Positions 11,378 through 19,561 of a stretch of DNA of 64,000 nucleotides are shown here, in pieces. Both the position numbers and the translations under genes were made by a program. The stretch's first letter is position 1; every line of letters starts with the position of its first letter. Location: positions 1-64,000 of the forward strand of contig CM001438.1 in NCBI GenBank assembly GCA_000244995.1. Direction: 5' to 3'. The stretch is from Burkholderiales bacterium JOSHI_001 (GTDB lineage Bacteria > Pseudomonadota > Gammaproteobacteria > Burkholderiales > Burkholderiaceae_C). The notes under the pieces are model-generated. The model ran no database searches. It worked only from the letters and a program-made list of their open reading frames with translations, and was not told the origin of the DNA.

Positions 11378-13312
11378 TCAGGCCTGGAACACCACCTGGT
11401 TCTTGCCGTGGTGCTTGGCGCGGTACAAGCGCTTGTCGGCCTGGGCCATCAAAGGCTCGTGGTGGTCGGGGCTCAGGTCGTCGCAGATGCCCATGCTGAG
11501 CGTGACCTTCAGCTCGGGGTGCAGGGTCTCCCAGGGGTGCCGGGCCACCAGCAGGCGGATCTTGTCGCAGGTGGCGTAGGCCTGCTCGCCCGGGGTGTTG
11601 GTCAGCAGCAGGGCGAATTCTTCGCCGCCGTAGCGGGCCACCACGTCGGTCTTGCGGCTGTGGCGGGTCAGCAGCCGGCCGATGGTGCGCAGCACTTCAT
11701 CACCCATCTGGTGTGAGTAGCGGTCGTTGATCTTCTTGAAATCGTCGATGTCGCAGATGACCACGCTGAGCGCGTGCCCGTAGCGCTTGGCCGCGCGGAA
11801 GGCGCGGGCCAGTTCCTGGTCGAAGTGGCGCCGGTTGTGCAGCCCGGTCAGGGCGTCGTGGGTGCTTTGGCGCTGCAGCTGGCGCTTCTGCTTTTCCAGC
11901 GCCTGCAGCAGCTTTTCCTTCTGCTGGTTGGCCTGGGCCAGGCGTTCGTTGGACTGCTGCAGGTCCAGGTTGGCCTGCGCCAGTTCCACATGCCGCAGCC
12001 GGTGAAGTTCCTTTTCCTTGTCGGCCTTTTCCAGCTCGAAGTGCAGGCGCAGGCCGCGCAGCTTGCCGTCCAGGTCTTCGCTGAACACCTCGCGCTCCAT
12101 GCGGTAAGCCTCGCGCACATGGGCCAGGGCTGACGCCAGGTCGCCGGCTTCTTCGCACAGGGCCGCCAGTTCGTTGCGCGCCTGCTGGGCCAGGCGCTTG
12201 GTCTGGATGTCTTCGCTCAGCTGCAGGGCGCGGTTCAGGGCCTGGCGTGCATCGTCGCCGCGCTGCTGCTGGCGCAGCACCTTGCCCAGGCACAGCAGCA
12301 GCAGCACCTGGTTGTAGCGGTCGCCCAGTTCGGTGCTGATGGCCAGGCCGGCCTGGTAGGACGCCACGGCGTCGTCCAGCCGTCCCCGTTTGGCGGCCAG
12401 GTCGCCCAGGCATTGGCGCGCCATGCAGATGCCTTCGCGGTCACCGATGTCCTGCACGATGGCCAGGCTGTGTTCCAGGCATTCCTGGGCCTGGGTCAGC
12501 CTGTCCAGGCACAGGTGGCTGTAGCCCAGGTTCTGCAGCGAGGTGCCTTCGCCCCAGCGGTCCTTCAGCCGGCGTTTCAACGCCAGGCTTTGCTCGTGAA
12601 ACGGAATGGCCTGCTGGTGCTCGCCCAGCGCGATGTAGACATTGGCGGCGTTGTTCAGCGCGAAGCTGCGTTCACGCGGGAAGCTGCCTTCGTCGAACTG
12701 CTGCAGGCAGCGCTGGTGGTAGGCCAGCGAGCGGGCGTATTCGCCCATGCGCTCGAAGGCATTGCCCAGGCAGCCCAGGGCGCGGCCCTGGCAGTAGGCG
12801 TCGCCCGCGGCCTGGGCCAGCTCCAGCGACTGCAGGTACAGCGCGATGGCCCCGGGGAAGTCGCTCTGGTCGTAGCGCAGGATGCCCAGGCTCAGCAGCG
12901 ACCTGCTGCTGCGCGTGCCGTCGCCGATCTGCTGGCTGAGCTGCAGCGCCGCCTGGTGCTGCGCCAGCGCCTGTGCGCTGCGGCCCAGCTTTTCGTGGCC
13001 CTTGCCCAGCAGTTCGTGGCTGTCGGCCATGCCGGCGCTGTGCTGCAGGTTCTGGTAGTGCGCCAGCGCTTGTGCAGCGTGGGTGCAGGCGCTGTCGTAG
13101 TCGGACAGGTCGTGCTGCAACTCGCCGCACAGCAGCAGGCAGGCGGCGGTGTCGGCCGGCGGCTGGTCGGCGCCGCACTGGGCCAGGGCCTGGCGGGCCC
13201 ATTCCAGCGCGGCCTGGGGGTCGTGCCGCCGCGCCGCCTGCGCGCGCGCCATCAGCAGGTCCAGCGTGGCCGCGGGGTCGGTGGCCAGGGCTGGGGCGCT
13301 CGAGGTTCGCAT
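11378..13312 (-). CDS. Diguanylate cyclase with N-terminal TPR array
   Basis: This 644-residue cytoplasmic signalling protein makes cyclic di-GMP from GTP. Residues about 10-400 are a series of tetratricopeptide repeats of the type seen in transcription and signalling regulators (LGYSHLCLDRLTQAQ, LGDLAAKRGRLDDAVASYQ). These are followed by a coiled coil (about 410-475) and a GGDEF domain. The active-site loop is intact as GGEEF at 562-566. The allosteric inhibitory site RxxD is present as R553-K-T-D556, exactly five residues before it, so product inhibition is expected. There are no membrane segments; the TPRs probably sense a protein partner. It is a single minus-strand gene. Confidence 0.95.
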   Translation of the reverse strand: MRTSSAPALATDPAATLDLLMARAQAARRHDPQAALEWARQALAQCGADQPPADTAACLLLCGELQHDLSDYDSACTHAAQALAHYQNLQHSAGMADSHELLGKGHEKLGRSAQALAQHQAALQLSQQIGDGTRSSRSLLSLGILRYDQSDFPGAIALYLQSLELAQAAGDAYCQGRALGCLGNAFERMGEYARSLAYHQRCLQQFDEGSFPRERSFALNNAANVYIALGEHQQAIPFHEQSLALKRRLKDRWGEGTSLQNLGYSHLCLDRLTQAQECLEHSLAIVQDIGDREGICMARQCLGDLAAKRGRLDDAVASYQAGLAISTELGDRYNQVLLLLCLGKVLRQQQRGDDARQALNRALQLSEDIQTKRLAQQARNELAALCEEAGDLASALAHVREAYRMEREVFSEDLDGKLRGLRLHFELEKADKEKELHRLRHVELAQANLDLQQSNERLAQANQQKEKLLQALEKQKRQLQRQSTHDALTGLHNRRHFDQELARAFRAAKRYGHALSVVICDIDDFKKINDRYSHQMGDEVLRTIGRLLTRHSRKTDVVARYGGEEFALLLTNTPGEQAYATCDKIRLLVARHPWETLHPELKVTLSMGICDDLSPDHHEPLMAQADKRLYRAKHHGKNQVVFQA

Positions 13313-13373
13313 GGTGGAATTATTGGGGAGGAAGGCCGCCCTTGGGCGGCGGCCCTGGCCCCCCAGCCACCGG

Positions 13374-14018
13374 TCAGCCCGCGCGCTGTGTTTCCAGCTG
13401 CGCCACCAGGGCCTCGTCCAGTTCCTTCGCCCTTTGCACCGCCGGCCGGGCCTGGAAGCGGGCCAGGTAGGCCATCAAGGCGGGGGTTTCGGGCACCAGC
13501 TTGAACTGGGTCATCCAGCCCAGGGCGCTGGCCCACAGCACGTCGGCAGCGCTGAAGCGCTCGCCCAGCCACCAGGGCCCGGCTTCCAGCTGGGCATGCA
13601 CCTGGCGCACCACGGTGGCGGCGTCGCCGTAGGGGCTGGTGGAAGGCGGCGCGGGTTCGCGCTTCATGGCCCGGTCCACCATGGCGGGCTCGAAGCAGGA
13701 GCCGTAGTACACCATCCAGCGCAGGTAGGGCCCGCGCAGCGCATCGCCCACCGCCGGCGACAGGCCTCTTTCGGGGTACAGCTCGGCCAGGTACATGTAC
13801 ACCGCCGCCTGTTCGGTGACCACGGTGTCGCCGTGGCGGATGGCCGGCACCTTGCCCATGGGGTTGATGGCCAGGTAGGCGGCCTGGCGCTGCTGGCCGG
13901 TTTTCATGTCCAGCACCTGCAGCTCGTGGTCGGCCTGCAATTCCTCCATCAGGATGCGCACCCCGTGGGAACGGGTGTGCGGGGCATGGAAGAAGGTCAC
14001 GCGGCGGTCGGTGGTCAT
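13374..14018 (-). CDS. Glutathione S-transferase family protein
   Basis: This 214-residue protein has a thioredoxin-like N-terminal domain (HAPHTRSHGVRILMEEL; MGKVPAI with the cis-proline; a TEQAAVYMYLAE stretch in place of the usual glutathione-contacting ES motif). An all-helical C-terminal domain follows (FSAADVLWASALGWM). AGGAG precedes the ATG at good spacing. Family members conjugate or reduce electrophiles with glutathione in the cytoplasm. The substrate is unknown. It is transcribed in the same direction as the two flavoenzyme genes upstream of it but is about 100 bp away. Confidence 0.9.
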   Translation of the reverse strand: MTTDRRVTFFHAPHTRSHGVRILMEELQADHELQVLDMKTGQQRQAAYLAINPMGKVPAIRHGDTVVTEQAAVYMYLAELYPERGLSPAVGDALRGPYLRWMVYYGSCFEPAMVDRAMKREPAPPSTSPYGDAATVVRQVHAQLEAGPWWLGERFSAADVLWASALGWMTQFKLVPETPALMAYLARFQARPAVQRAKELDEALVAQLETQRAG

Positions 14019-14116
14019 GGCGTTGGCTCCTGTGCTGGTGTTCTTGGGCGGTGGGCGCTGGCGGGGCTTGGCAAGCGCAGCCTAGGCCCGTGCGTCGCGG
14101 TGCTTCTTGTCGCGCA

Positions 14117-15238
14117 TCAGTCGCCCAGCAGCGCCAGCACCGCGTCGGCAATGGCCAGGCAGGACGTGAGCCCTGGCGATTCCACGCCGAACAGGTTCAC
14201 CAGCCCCGGCACGCCGTGCTCGGCCGGGCCTTGCAGGTGGAAATCGGCCGCGGGCTCGCCCGGCCCGTGCAGCTTGGGCCGCATGCCGGCATAACCCGGG
14301 GCCAGGGCGCCGTCGGGCAGGCCCGGCCAGTAGCGGCGGATGGCGGCCACCATGGCCGCGCCGCGCGCGGGGTCCACGCGGTAGTCCACCGGGTCGCCGA
14401 TGTCGGTCACCCATTCGGTGTCGGGGCCGAAGCGCATCTGGCCACCCAGGTCCAGGGTGACGTGCACGCCCAGGCCCGCCGCTTCGGGCAGGGGGTAGAT
14501 CAGGCGCTGGAAGGCCGGTTTGCCGCTGTAGAGGAAGTAGTTGCCCTTGCAGTAGCGCGCCTGCGGCACGTGCCGCGCGGCCAGGCCGGCGATGGACGCC
14601 GCTACCTGAGGTGCCCACAGGCCGGCGCTGTTCACCACCGTGCTGGCACGCAGGCACAGGGGCTCGGCGCCGCCCACTTGCAAGGTGATGCCCTGGCCGG
14701 TCACTTCACCGGCCACCACCGGCGCGCGGGCCACGAACTGGGCACCGGCGGCTTCGGCGTCGCCCAGCAGGGCCAGCATCAGGCCGTGGCTGTCGACGAT
14801 GCCGGTGGATGGCGACAGCAGCGCCCGCGTGCAGCGCAGCGCCGGTTCCAGCGCGCGGGCTTCGTCGGCGCCCAGCCACTGCAGGTCGTGCACGCCGTTG
14901 GCTTCGGCCTGGGCTTTCAGCGCATCGAGCTTCGGGTGCTGGTCCTCGTGGGTGGCCACCAGCAGCTTGCCGCAGCGGCGGTGGGCCACGCCGTGCTGCG
15001 CGCAGTAGTCGTACAAAAGGGCCTTGCCCTGCACGCACAGGCGCGCGCGCAGCGAGCCCGGCGGGTAGTAGAGGCCGGCGTGGATGACCTCGCTGTTGCG
15101 GGCACTGGTTTCGGTGCCGAAGGCGTCTGCCTTGTCCAGCAGCCACACCTCGCGACCGGCCCGCGCCAGGGCGCGTGCCACCGCCAGGCCCACCACGCCG
15201 GCGCCGATGACCACCGCGTCCACCCGTTCTTCCACCAC
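14117..15238 (-). CDS. FAD-dependent oxidoreductase, L-2-hydroxyglutarate dehydrogenase-like
   Basis: This 373-residue DAO-type flavoenzyme opens with a Rossmann FAD motif ([28 protein letters not shown]). It then shows the block [28 protein letters not shown], which is characteristic of the LhgO/L2HGDH branch. The C-terminal flavin-contact region ([20 protein letters not shown]) is also present. LhgO oxidises L-2-hydroxyglutarate to 2-oxoglutarate and passes electrons to quinones. The gene lies 33 bp downstream of an FAD monooxygenase, so the two are probably one transcript. The exact substrate is inferred from the family. Confidence 0.88.
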   Translation of the reverse strand: MVEERVDAVVIGAGVVGLAVARALARAGREVWLLDKADAFGTETSARNSEVIHAGLYYPPGSLRARLCVQGKALLYDYCAQHGVAHRRCGKLLVATHEDQHPKLDALKAQAEANGVHDLQWLGADEARALEPALRCTRALLSPSTGIVDSHGLMLALLGDAEAAGAQFVARAPVVAGEVTGQGITLQVGGAEPLCLRASTVVNSAGLWAPQVAASIAGLAARHVPQARYCKGNYFLYSGKPAFQRLIYPLPEAAGLGVHVTLDLGGQMRFGPDTEWVTDIGDPVDYRVDPARGAAMVAAIRRYWPGLPDGALAPGYAGMRPKLHGPGEPAADFHLQGPAEHGVPGLVNLFGVESPGLTSCLAIADAVLALLGD

Positions 15239-15271
15239 GTCCTGTCCCCTTCCTGGGCGAGGGCGCGCGGC

Positions 15272-16570
15272 TCAGGCGGGACGCACCCGCGCGCCGGGTG
15301 CGATGGTGGGTGGCGCAGCATTCAGGGTTTCGATCGCGAAGCCCGCGGCGGCCTTGTAGCGGGCCATGAAGGCCTCGCGTTCGGCGGCGGGGATCACGTC
15401 GTCGATGTTGTCGAACACGCCGCCGCAGCGCTCGTCCACCAGCCCCAGGATGCCGAAGGGCCCGGCCCCCCGGTTGCGCAGCACCAGGGCCGAGATGTCC
15501 GCGCACAGCCGGTCGTCGTAGGCGCGCAGGGCCTGCGGGCCCACGCCGTGGGCCACCAAGGCGGCGCCCAGCACGCGCGCGTCCACGATGGCCTGGCTGG
15601 CGCCGTTGCTGCCCACCGGGTACATCACGTGCGCGGCGTCGCCCAGCAGGGCCACCCGGTGGTCCACCCAGGTGGGCACGGGGTCGCGGTCGATCATGGG
15701 GTATTCGAAGATCTCCTGCGCCCCGCGCAGCATCGCGGGCACGTCCAGCCAGCCGAAGTTCCAGTCGGCAAAGTGGTGGGCAAAGTCGGACAGGGCCACG
15801 CGGCGGTTCCAGTCGCCCTGGGTCCAGCCCTGCGAGTTGTCCACCGTGATCTCGGCAATCCAGTTGATGGTGGCCAGCCCGGTGGCGGGGTCGGGGGGCG
15901 AGATCGGGTACAGCACCACCCGGTGGCGCAGCGAGCCCACCCCCACAAAAGACGCGCCGCTGCGGATGGGCACCCCCGGCGTGGTGCCGCGCCACATGAT
16001 GGCGCCGCCCCACTGGATGGGTGGCTGCTGCGGGTGCATCTGCGCGCGCACCGCCGAGTGCAGGCCGTCGGCGGCCACCAGCAGCCGGCCCGGCACGTCC
16101 AGGCGGCGCCCGTCGCGCGCCACCACCTGTGCCGTCACACCGTCGCCACTTTGGCGGTAGCCGGTCACGCGCTGGCCCAGGCGCAGCGCGTCGGGCCCCA
16201 GGCGCTGGCGCACCGCTCGCAACAGCAGCGCCTGCAACTGGCCGCGGTGCACCGAATACTGCGGCCAGCGGTAGCCGGCCAGCAGACCGCGCGGCTCGGC
16301 GTACACATCGTTGCCGTTGCGCCCCACCAGCGCCCATTCGCGCGCCTGGACGCCAATGTCCTGCAGCGCCCCTTCGTCCAGGCCCAGGTCGTACAGCTCG
16401 CGCACGGCGTTGGGCTGCAGGTTGATGCCCACGCCCAGGGGCTTGAGCTCGGCCACCGCTTCCAGCACCACGCAGGGCACGCCGATCTGGTGCAGCGTCA
16501 GGGCCAGCGCCAGGCCGCCGATGCCGCCGCCGGCGATCAGCACCGGAGCTGGGTTTGATGTGTCAGACAT
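15272..16570 (-). CDS. FAD-dependent aromatic-ring-type monooxygenase
   Basis: This 432-residue group A flavoprotein monooxygenase carries the N-terminal FAD motif GGGIGGLALALTLHQIG, the DG-type motif (LLVAADGLHSAVR, about 170) and the GD motif that contacts the flavin ribityl (VALLGDAAHVMYPVGSNGASQAI, about 310). These proteins use NAD(P)H and O2 to hydroxylate phenolic or similar substrates. It resembles salicylate- and 3-hydroxybenzoate-hydroxylase relatives often annotated only as flavin-dependent oxidoreductase. It is co-directional with the LhgO-like gene. The real substrate is unknown. Confidence 0.88.
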   Translation of the reverse strand: MSDTSNPAPVLIAGGGIGGLALALTLHQIGVPCVVLEAVAELKPLGVGINLQPNAVRELYDLGLDEGALQDIGVQAREWALVGRNGNDVYAEPRGLLAGYRWPQYSVHRGQLQALLLRAVRQRLGPDALRLGQRVTGYRQSGDGVTAQVVARDGRRLDVPGRLLVAADGLHSAVRAQMHPQQPPIQWGGAIMWRGTTPGVPIRSGASFVGVGSLRHRVVLYPISPPDPATGLATINWIAEITVDNSQGWTQGDWNRRVALSDFAHHFADWNFGWLDVPAMLRGAQEIFEYPMIDRDPVPTWVDHRVALLGDAAHVMYPVGSNGASQAIVDARVLGAALVAHGVGPQALRAYDDRLCADISALVLRNRGAGPFGILGLVDERCGGVFDNIDDVIPAAEREAFMARYKAAAGFAIETLNAAPPTIAPGARVRPA

Positions 16571-16601
16571 GGCGGCGGATTGTGCTGCAGCGTGTCCGGC
16601 C

Positions 16602-16677
16602 GCGGCGGCGTGAAAACGCCCGCCGCGGCATGGGCCGGGCGGGCGTGGTTCAGGCGGGCCGGGCGGCGCCCGGCCCG
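16602..16677. terminator. Two GC-rich hairpins between the monooxygenase and PEP-CTERM genes
   Basis: The first hairpin, 16602-16626, has a GAAA tetraloop and a roughly 10-bp stem with one bulged C. The second, 16655-16677, is a perfect 10-bp stem (CGGGCCGGGC with GCCCGGCCCG) around a GGC loop, just beyond the stop of the minus-strand PEP-CTERM gene. Neither is followed by a strong T-run, so termination is likely but not certain. Confidence 0.45.
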
Positions 16678-16685
16678 GGCAGCGC

Positions 16686-17555
16686 TCAGGCGCTGCGGTT
16701 CATGCGGCGGCGGGCCAGGAAGCCGAAGGCACCGAGTGCGGCCAGCATCATGGGCGCGGTGCCGGTTTCGGGCACGGGGGCGGCCAGGGCGGGCACGTTG
16801 AAGGCCAGGCCGCTGTCGTACAGCGTGTCGCCGAAGTTCATCACACCCACTTCCAGGCGGTAGTTGCCGGCGGCCAGGTTCACCGACGCGTCCAGCCAGC
16901 CGGTGAAGCCGCAGCCCCCGTTGGACTTCTTGGTTTCCCAGCAGGTGCCGGTGCCGTTCAGGCCGCCGGGAGCGGCCGCGCCCAGGGCCGACCAGTTCAC
17001 GAACTGGCCATTGCTGCCGTCCAGCTGGGTGAAGTTGTAGGACGCGTAGTTGGTGATGGTGCTGGTGGGCACCGAGAACGCCAGGTTGCCCGGAACGATC
17101 TGCTGCGTGCCGCTGTTGGTGGAGCGGGCGGTGAACAGCCAGGCCACCGTGTTGTTGACCGGGTTGTCGTTGGTGGCGTCGATCACGCGGGCCCAGCTGT
17201 AGTCGTCAAAACCGTTGCCGTCGGTGGACACGTAGTTGAACGACGCGCTGAAGGCGCCGCCCGCGGTGCTGAACACCGAGGACACCAGCTTGGAGCCGTT
17301 GGACGTTCCGTTGCCGGTGCTGACCTTGCTGTCGGACACCTGTTGCGGGGTCACGCCGAAGAAGACGTTCGAACCCGAGGTGGTGACGTAGCCGTACTGG
17401 CCGTCCGGCGCGGTCACGTTGCCGTCGGCACCCAGCTGGCCGCAGGAGCCGGTGCAGGTGTAGGTGTTGCCGTCGATGACGACAGCCTGGGCATTCAGCG
17501 CCAGCAGCGCAACGGCGGCCGCGACCAAGTTCTTGGTGAGGGAAATGGGTTTCAT
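16686..17555 (-). CDS. PEP-CTERM sorting-domain exported protein
   Basis: This is a 289-residue exported protein. The chosen ATG follows GGAGG with a 10-base gap and opens a signal peptide (MKPISLTKNLVAAAVALLALNAQA). The C-terminus is a sorting tail: VPETGTAPMM, a hydrophobic helix, then RRRMNRSA. In PEP-CTERM systems exosortase cleaves at this tail. The P-E-T variant of P-E-P is a small oddity. The mature body is Asn/Thr/Gly-rich with four Cys, and I recognise no enzymatic fold. No exosortase gene lies in this window. The divergent neighbour is the secretion operon. Confidence 0.88.
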   Translation of the reverse strand: MKPISLTKNLVAAAVALLALNAQAVVIDGNTYTCTGSCGQLGADGNVTAPDGQYGYVTTSGSNVFFGVTPQQVSDSKVSTGNGTSNGSKLVSSVFSTAGGAFSASFNYVSTDGNGFDDYSWARVIDATNDNPVNNTVAWLFTARSTNSGTQQIVPGNLAFSVPTSTITNYASYNFTQLDGSNGQFVNWSALGAAAPGGLNGTGTCWETKKSNGGCGFTGWLDASVNLAAGNYRLEVGVMNFGDTLYDSGLAFNVPALAAPVPETGTAPMMLAALGAFGFLARRRMNRSA

Positions 17556-17746
17556 GGGATCGCGTCCTCCGGTAGTTTGTTCAAATGACTTCTTGACGGG
17601 CCCCGGAACGTCCGAAACCACCGGCGCGAGTGTGCCTTGCGAAGATTGATGTAGGACAAGGTCCGGACAATTTGCCGCACCTCGGAATGCGGGGGAAACG
17701 GCGGGAATAGGTTCGCCTGGCGGTCCATTTGAGGCGGTGTGCCGGT

Positions 17747-17763
17747 GCGTGCAATTTGCACGC
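17747..17763. promoter_or_regulatory. 17-bp perfect palindrome in the divergent spacer
   Basis: GCGTGCAA, one T, then TTGCACGC makes a perfect dyad. It lies between the minus-strand PEP-CTERM gene (start 17555) and the plus-strand secretion operon (start 17920), placed to regulate either. The rest of this 364-bp spacer shows no gene and no recognisable sigma-54 or strong sigma-70 promoter. Confidence 0.45.
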
Positions 17764-17919
17764 TATCGGCGCCGCCCCACGAAGCGGTGGCCCTGTGTCC
17801 ACCCGATTAAAGGGGCCGGGATGCACATGGGAGGCGGGCGGCTGGCTTATCGTTCGGCCTCCCCGCCCCTTTGGTCCAGGTAACCTCCCCCGGCTGCGCC
17901 GCGCCGCGCCGCCTTCACC

Positions 17920-18417
17920 ATGATTGCGCCAGCCACCCCTACCGCGGGCCCCCACCGGGCCCGGTTGAACCGCCCGCCCGGCTGCCCGCCGCGGCGCGGC
18001 GCGGCGTGCGGCTTCACCATGCTGGAGGTGGTGGTGGTGCTCACCGTCCTGGGCTTGCTGGCCGGCATCGTGGGGCCGCGGCTGTTCATGCGCCAGGGCC
18101 AGGCCACGGCGACGGCGGTGAATGCGCAGCTGGAAATGCTGTCCAAGGCGCTGGACCAGTACCGTTTTGACACCGGCCACTACCCCACGCCCGAACAGGG
18201 CCTGGTGGCCCTGGTGCTGCGCCCGGCCGGTGAAATGCGCTGGCAGGGCCCCTACCTGGCGCGTGCCGTGCCCACCGACCCCTGGGGCCGCGCTTTCGTC
18301 TACCGCCTCACCGGCCCTGCCGGCTCACCCCAACCCCTGTTGAGCAGCCTGGGCGCGGACGGCCAGGAAGGCGGCCACAACGACGCCGCCGACATCGTGC
18401 TGGCGCCCCGACCCTAG
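17920..18417 (+). CDS. gspG: GspG-like major pseudopilin
   Basis: This 165-residue type IV pilin-like protein is the first gene of an eleven-gene secretion operon. A long basic leader of about 30 residues precedes the prepilin peptidase site (CGFTMLEVVVVLTVLGLLAG; the mature protein would begin at Phe with Glu at +5 in the usual register). The globular domain has GspG hallmarks: YPTPEQGL, a GPYLARAVPTDPWGRAFVYR segment and a C-terminal GADGQEGG-type loop. GspG polymerises into the pseudopilus that drives secretion. Its stop overlaps the next start (TAGATG). Confidence 0.9.
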   Translation: MIAPATPTAGPHRARLNRPPGCPPRRGAACGFTMLEVVVVLTVLGLLAGIVGPRLFMRQGQATATAVNAQLEMLSKALDQYRFDTGHYPTPEQGLVALVLRPAGEMRWQGPYLARAVPTDPWGRAFVYRLTGPAGSPQPLLSSLGADGQEGGHNDAADIVLAPRP

Positions 18418-19551
18418 ATGCGACAACCCGGCCCCCCCTTGTCCGCGGTCATCGACGACCACGGCGAGCTGATGCCCGCCAGCGCGGCATCGGCCGCTGG
18501 CCGCGCGCCGCGCGCGGGGCGGCGCGGTCGCATCGACACCGCCTTGTTCGCCGAAAGCCTGGCGGCGCTGCTGGACGCGGGCCTGCCGGTGCTGGACGCG
18601 CTGCACACCCTGGGCCAGCGCGCCGCCTCGCCGGCCATGGCGGCGCTGGTGGCCGAACTCGACCGCTCGCTGCGCGAAGGCCTGGCGCTGTCGGCCGCGC
18701 TGGCCCAGCACCGTGACGTTTTCGGCGACGTGATCGTGGCGCTGGTGCAAAGCGCCGAGCGCACCTCCAACCTGGGCGAAAGCCTGGGCCGCTACGCCGC
18801 CGACCTGCGCGCCCAGCAGGCCATGCGCCGGCGTGTGCTGGGCTCGGCGCTGTACCCGGCGGTGGTGGTGTCGGTGGGGGTGCTGGTGATCGGCTTCCTG
18901 CTGGCCTATGTGGTGCCGCGTTTTGCCGAGATGGTGTTGTCCAGCGGCGTGAAGGTGTCGCCGGCCAGCCGCATGCTGCTCACGCTGTCGGCCGCCATGC
19001 ACCAGAGCCAGGGCATCACCCTGGCCATCCTGCTGGCCCTGGCCGCCGCCCCGGCCCTGCTGTTCGGCACCGCGCGCGGGCGCGCCCTGGCCGGGCGCTG
19101 GCTGGGCCGCATCCCGGCCTGGGGCCGCACCGTTCGCGAATACCATCTGGCCCGCTTCTTCAGCAGCGCCGCGCTGCTGCTGCGCGGCGGCCTGCCGGTG
19201 CTGCGCACCATCGAGCTGGCGGCCGACACCCTGCACGGCGACGACCGGGTGCGCATCCAGGGCGTGCTGCGCCGGCTGTCGGCGGGGCAGGACCTGGCCG
19301 GGGCGCTCACCGCCGAGGGCATCGACGACCACCTGGTCATCCGCCTGGTGGAAGTGGGCCAGCGCAGCGGCACGCTGGGCCCGCAGTTCCAGCGCGTGGC
19401 CACGCTGCTGGAGCTGGAGGTGTCGCGGCGCATCGACTGGGCCACGCGCCTGTTCGAGCCGCTGCTGATGCTGGCCATCGGCGTGGCCATCGGCACCATC
19501 GTCGTGCTGATGTACGTGCCCATCCTGGAACTGGCCACCGCCATCGAATGA
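18418..19551 (+). CDS. gspF: GspF-like inner-membrane platform protein
   Basis: This 377-residue polytopic membrane protein belongs to the GspF/PilC family, which anchors the secretion ATPase and pseudopilus at the inner membrane. Two homologous T2SSF domains are visible: residues about 40-160 (FAESLAALLDAGLPVLDALHTLG) and about 240-365 (FFSSAALLLRGGLPVLRTIELA). Three hydrophobic helices are also present, the last (PLLMLAIGVAIGTIVVLMYVPIL) at the C-terminus. It starts one base after the gspG stop, which implies translational coupling. Confidence 0.93.
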   Translation: MRQPGPPLSAVIDDHGELMPASAASAAGRAPRAGRRGRIDTALFAESLAALLDAGLPVLDALHTLGQRAASPAMAALVAELDRSLREGLALSAALAQHRDVFGDVIVALVQSAERTSNLGESLGRYAADLRAQQAMRRRVLGSALYPAVVVSVGVLVIGFLLAYVVPRFAEMVLSSGVKVSPASRMLLTLSAAMHQSQGITLAILLALAAAPALLFGTARGRALAGRWLGRIPAWGRTVREYHLARFFSSAALLLRGGLPVLRTIELAADTLHGDDRVRIQGVLRRLSAGQDLAGALTAEGIDDHLVIRLVEVGQRSGTLGPQFQRVATLLELEVSRRIDWATRLFEPLLMLAIGVAIGTIVVLMYVPILELATAIE

Positions 19552-19561
19552 ACCCGGCCCC

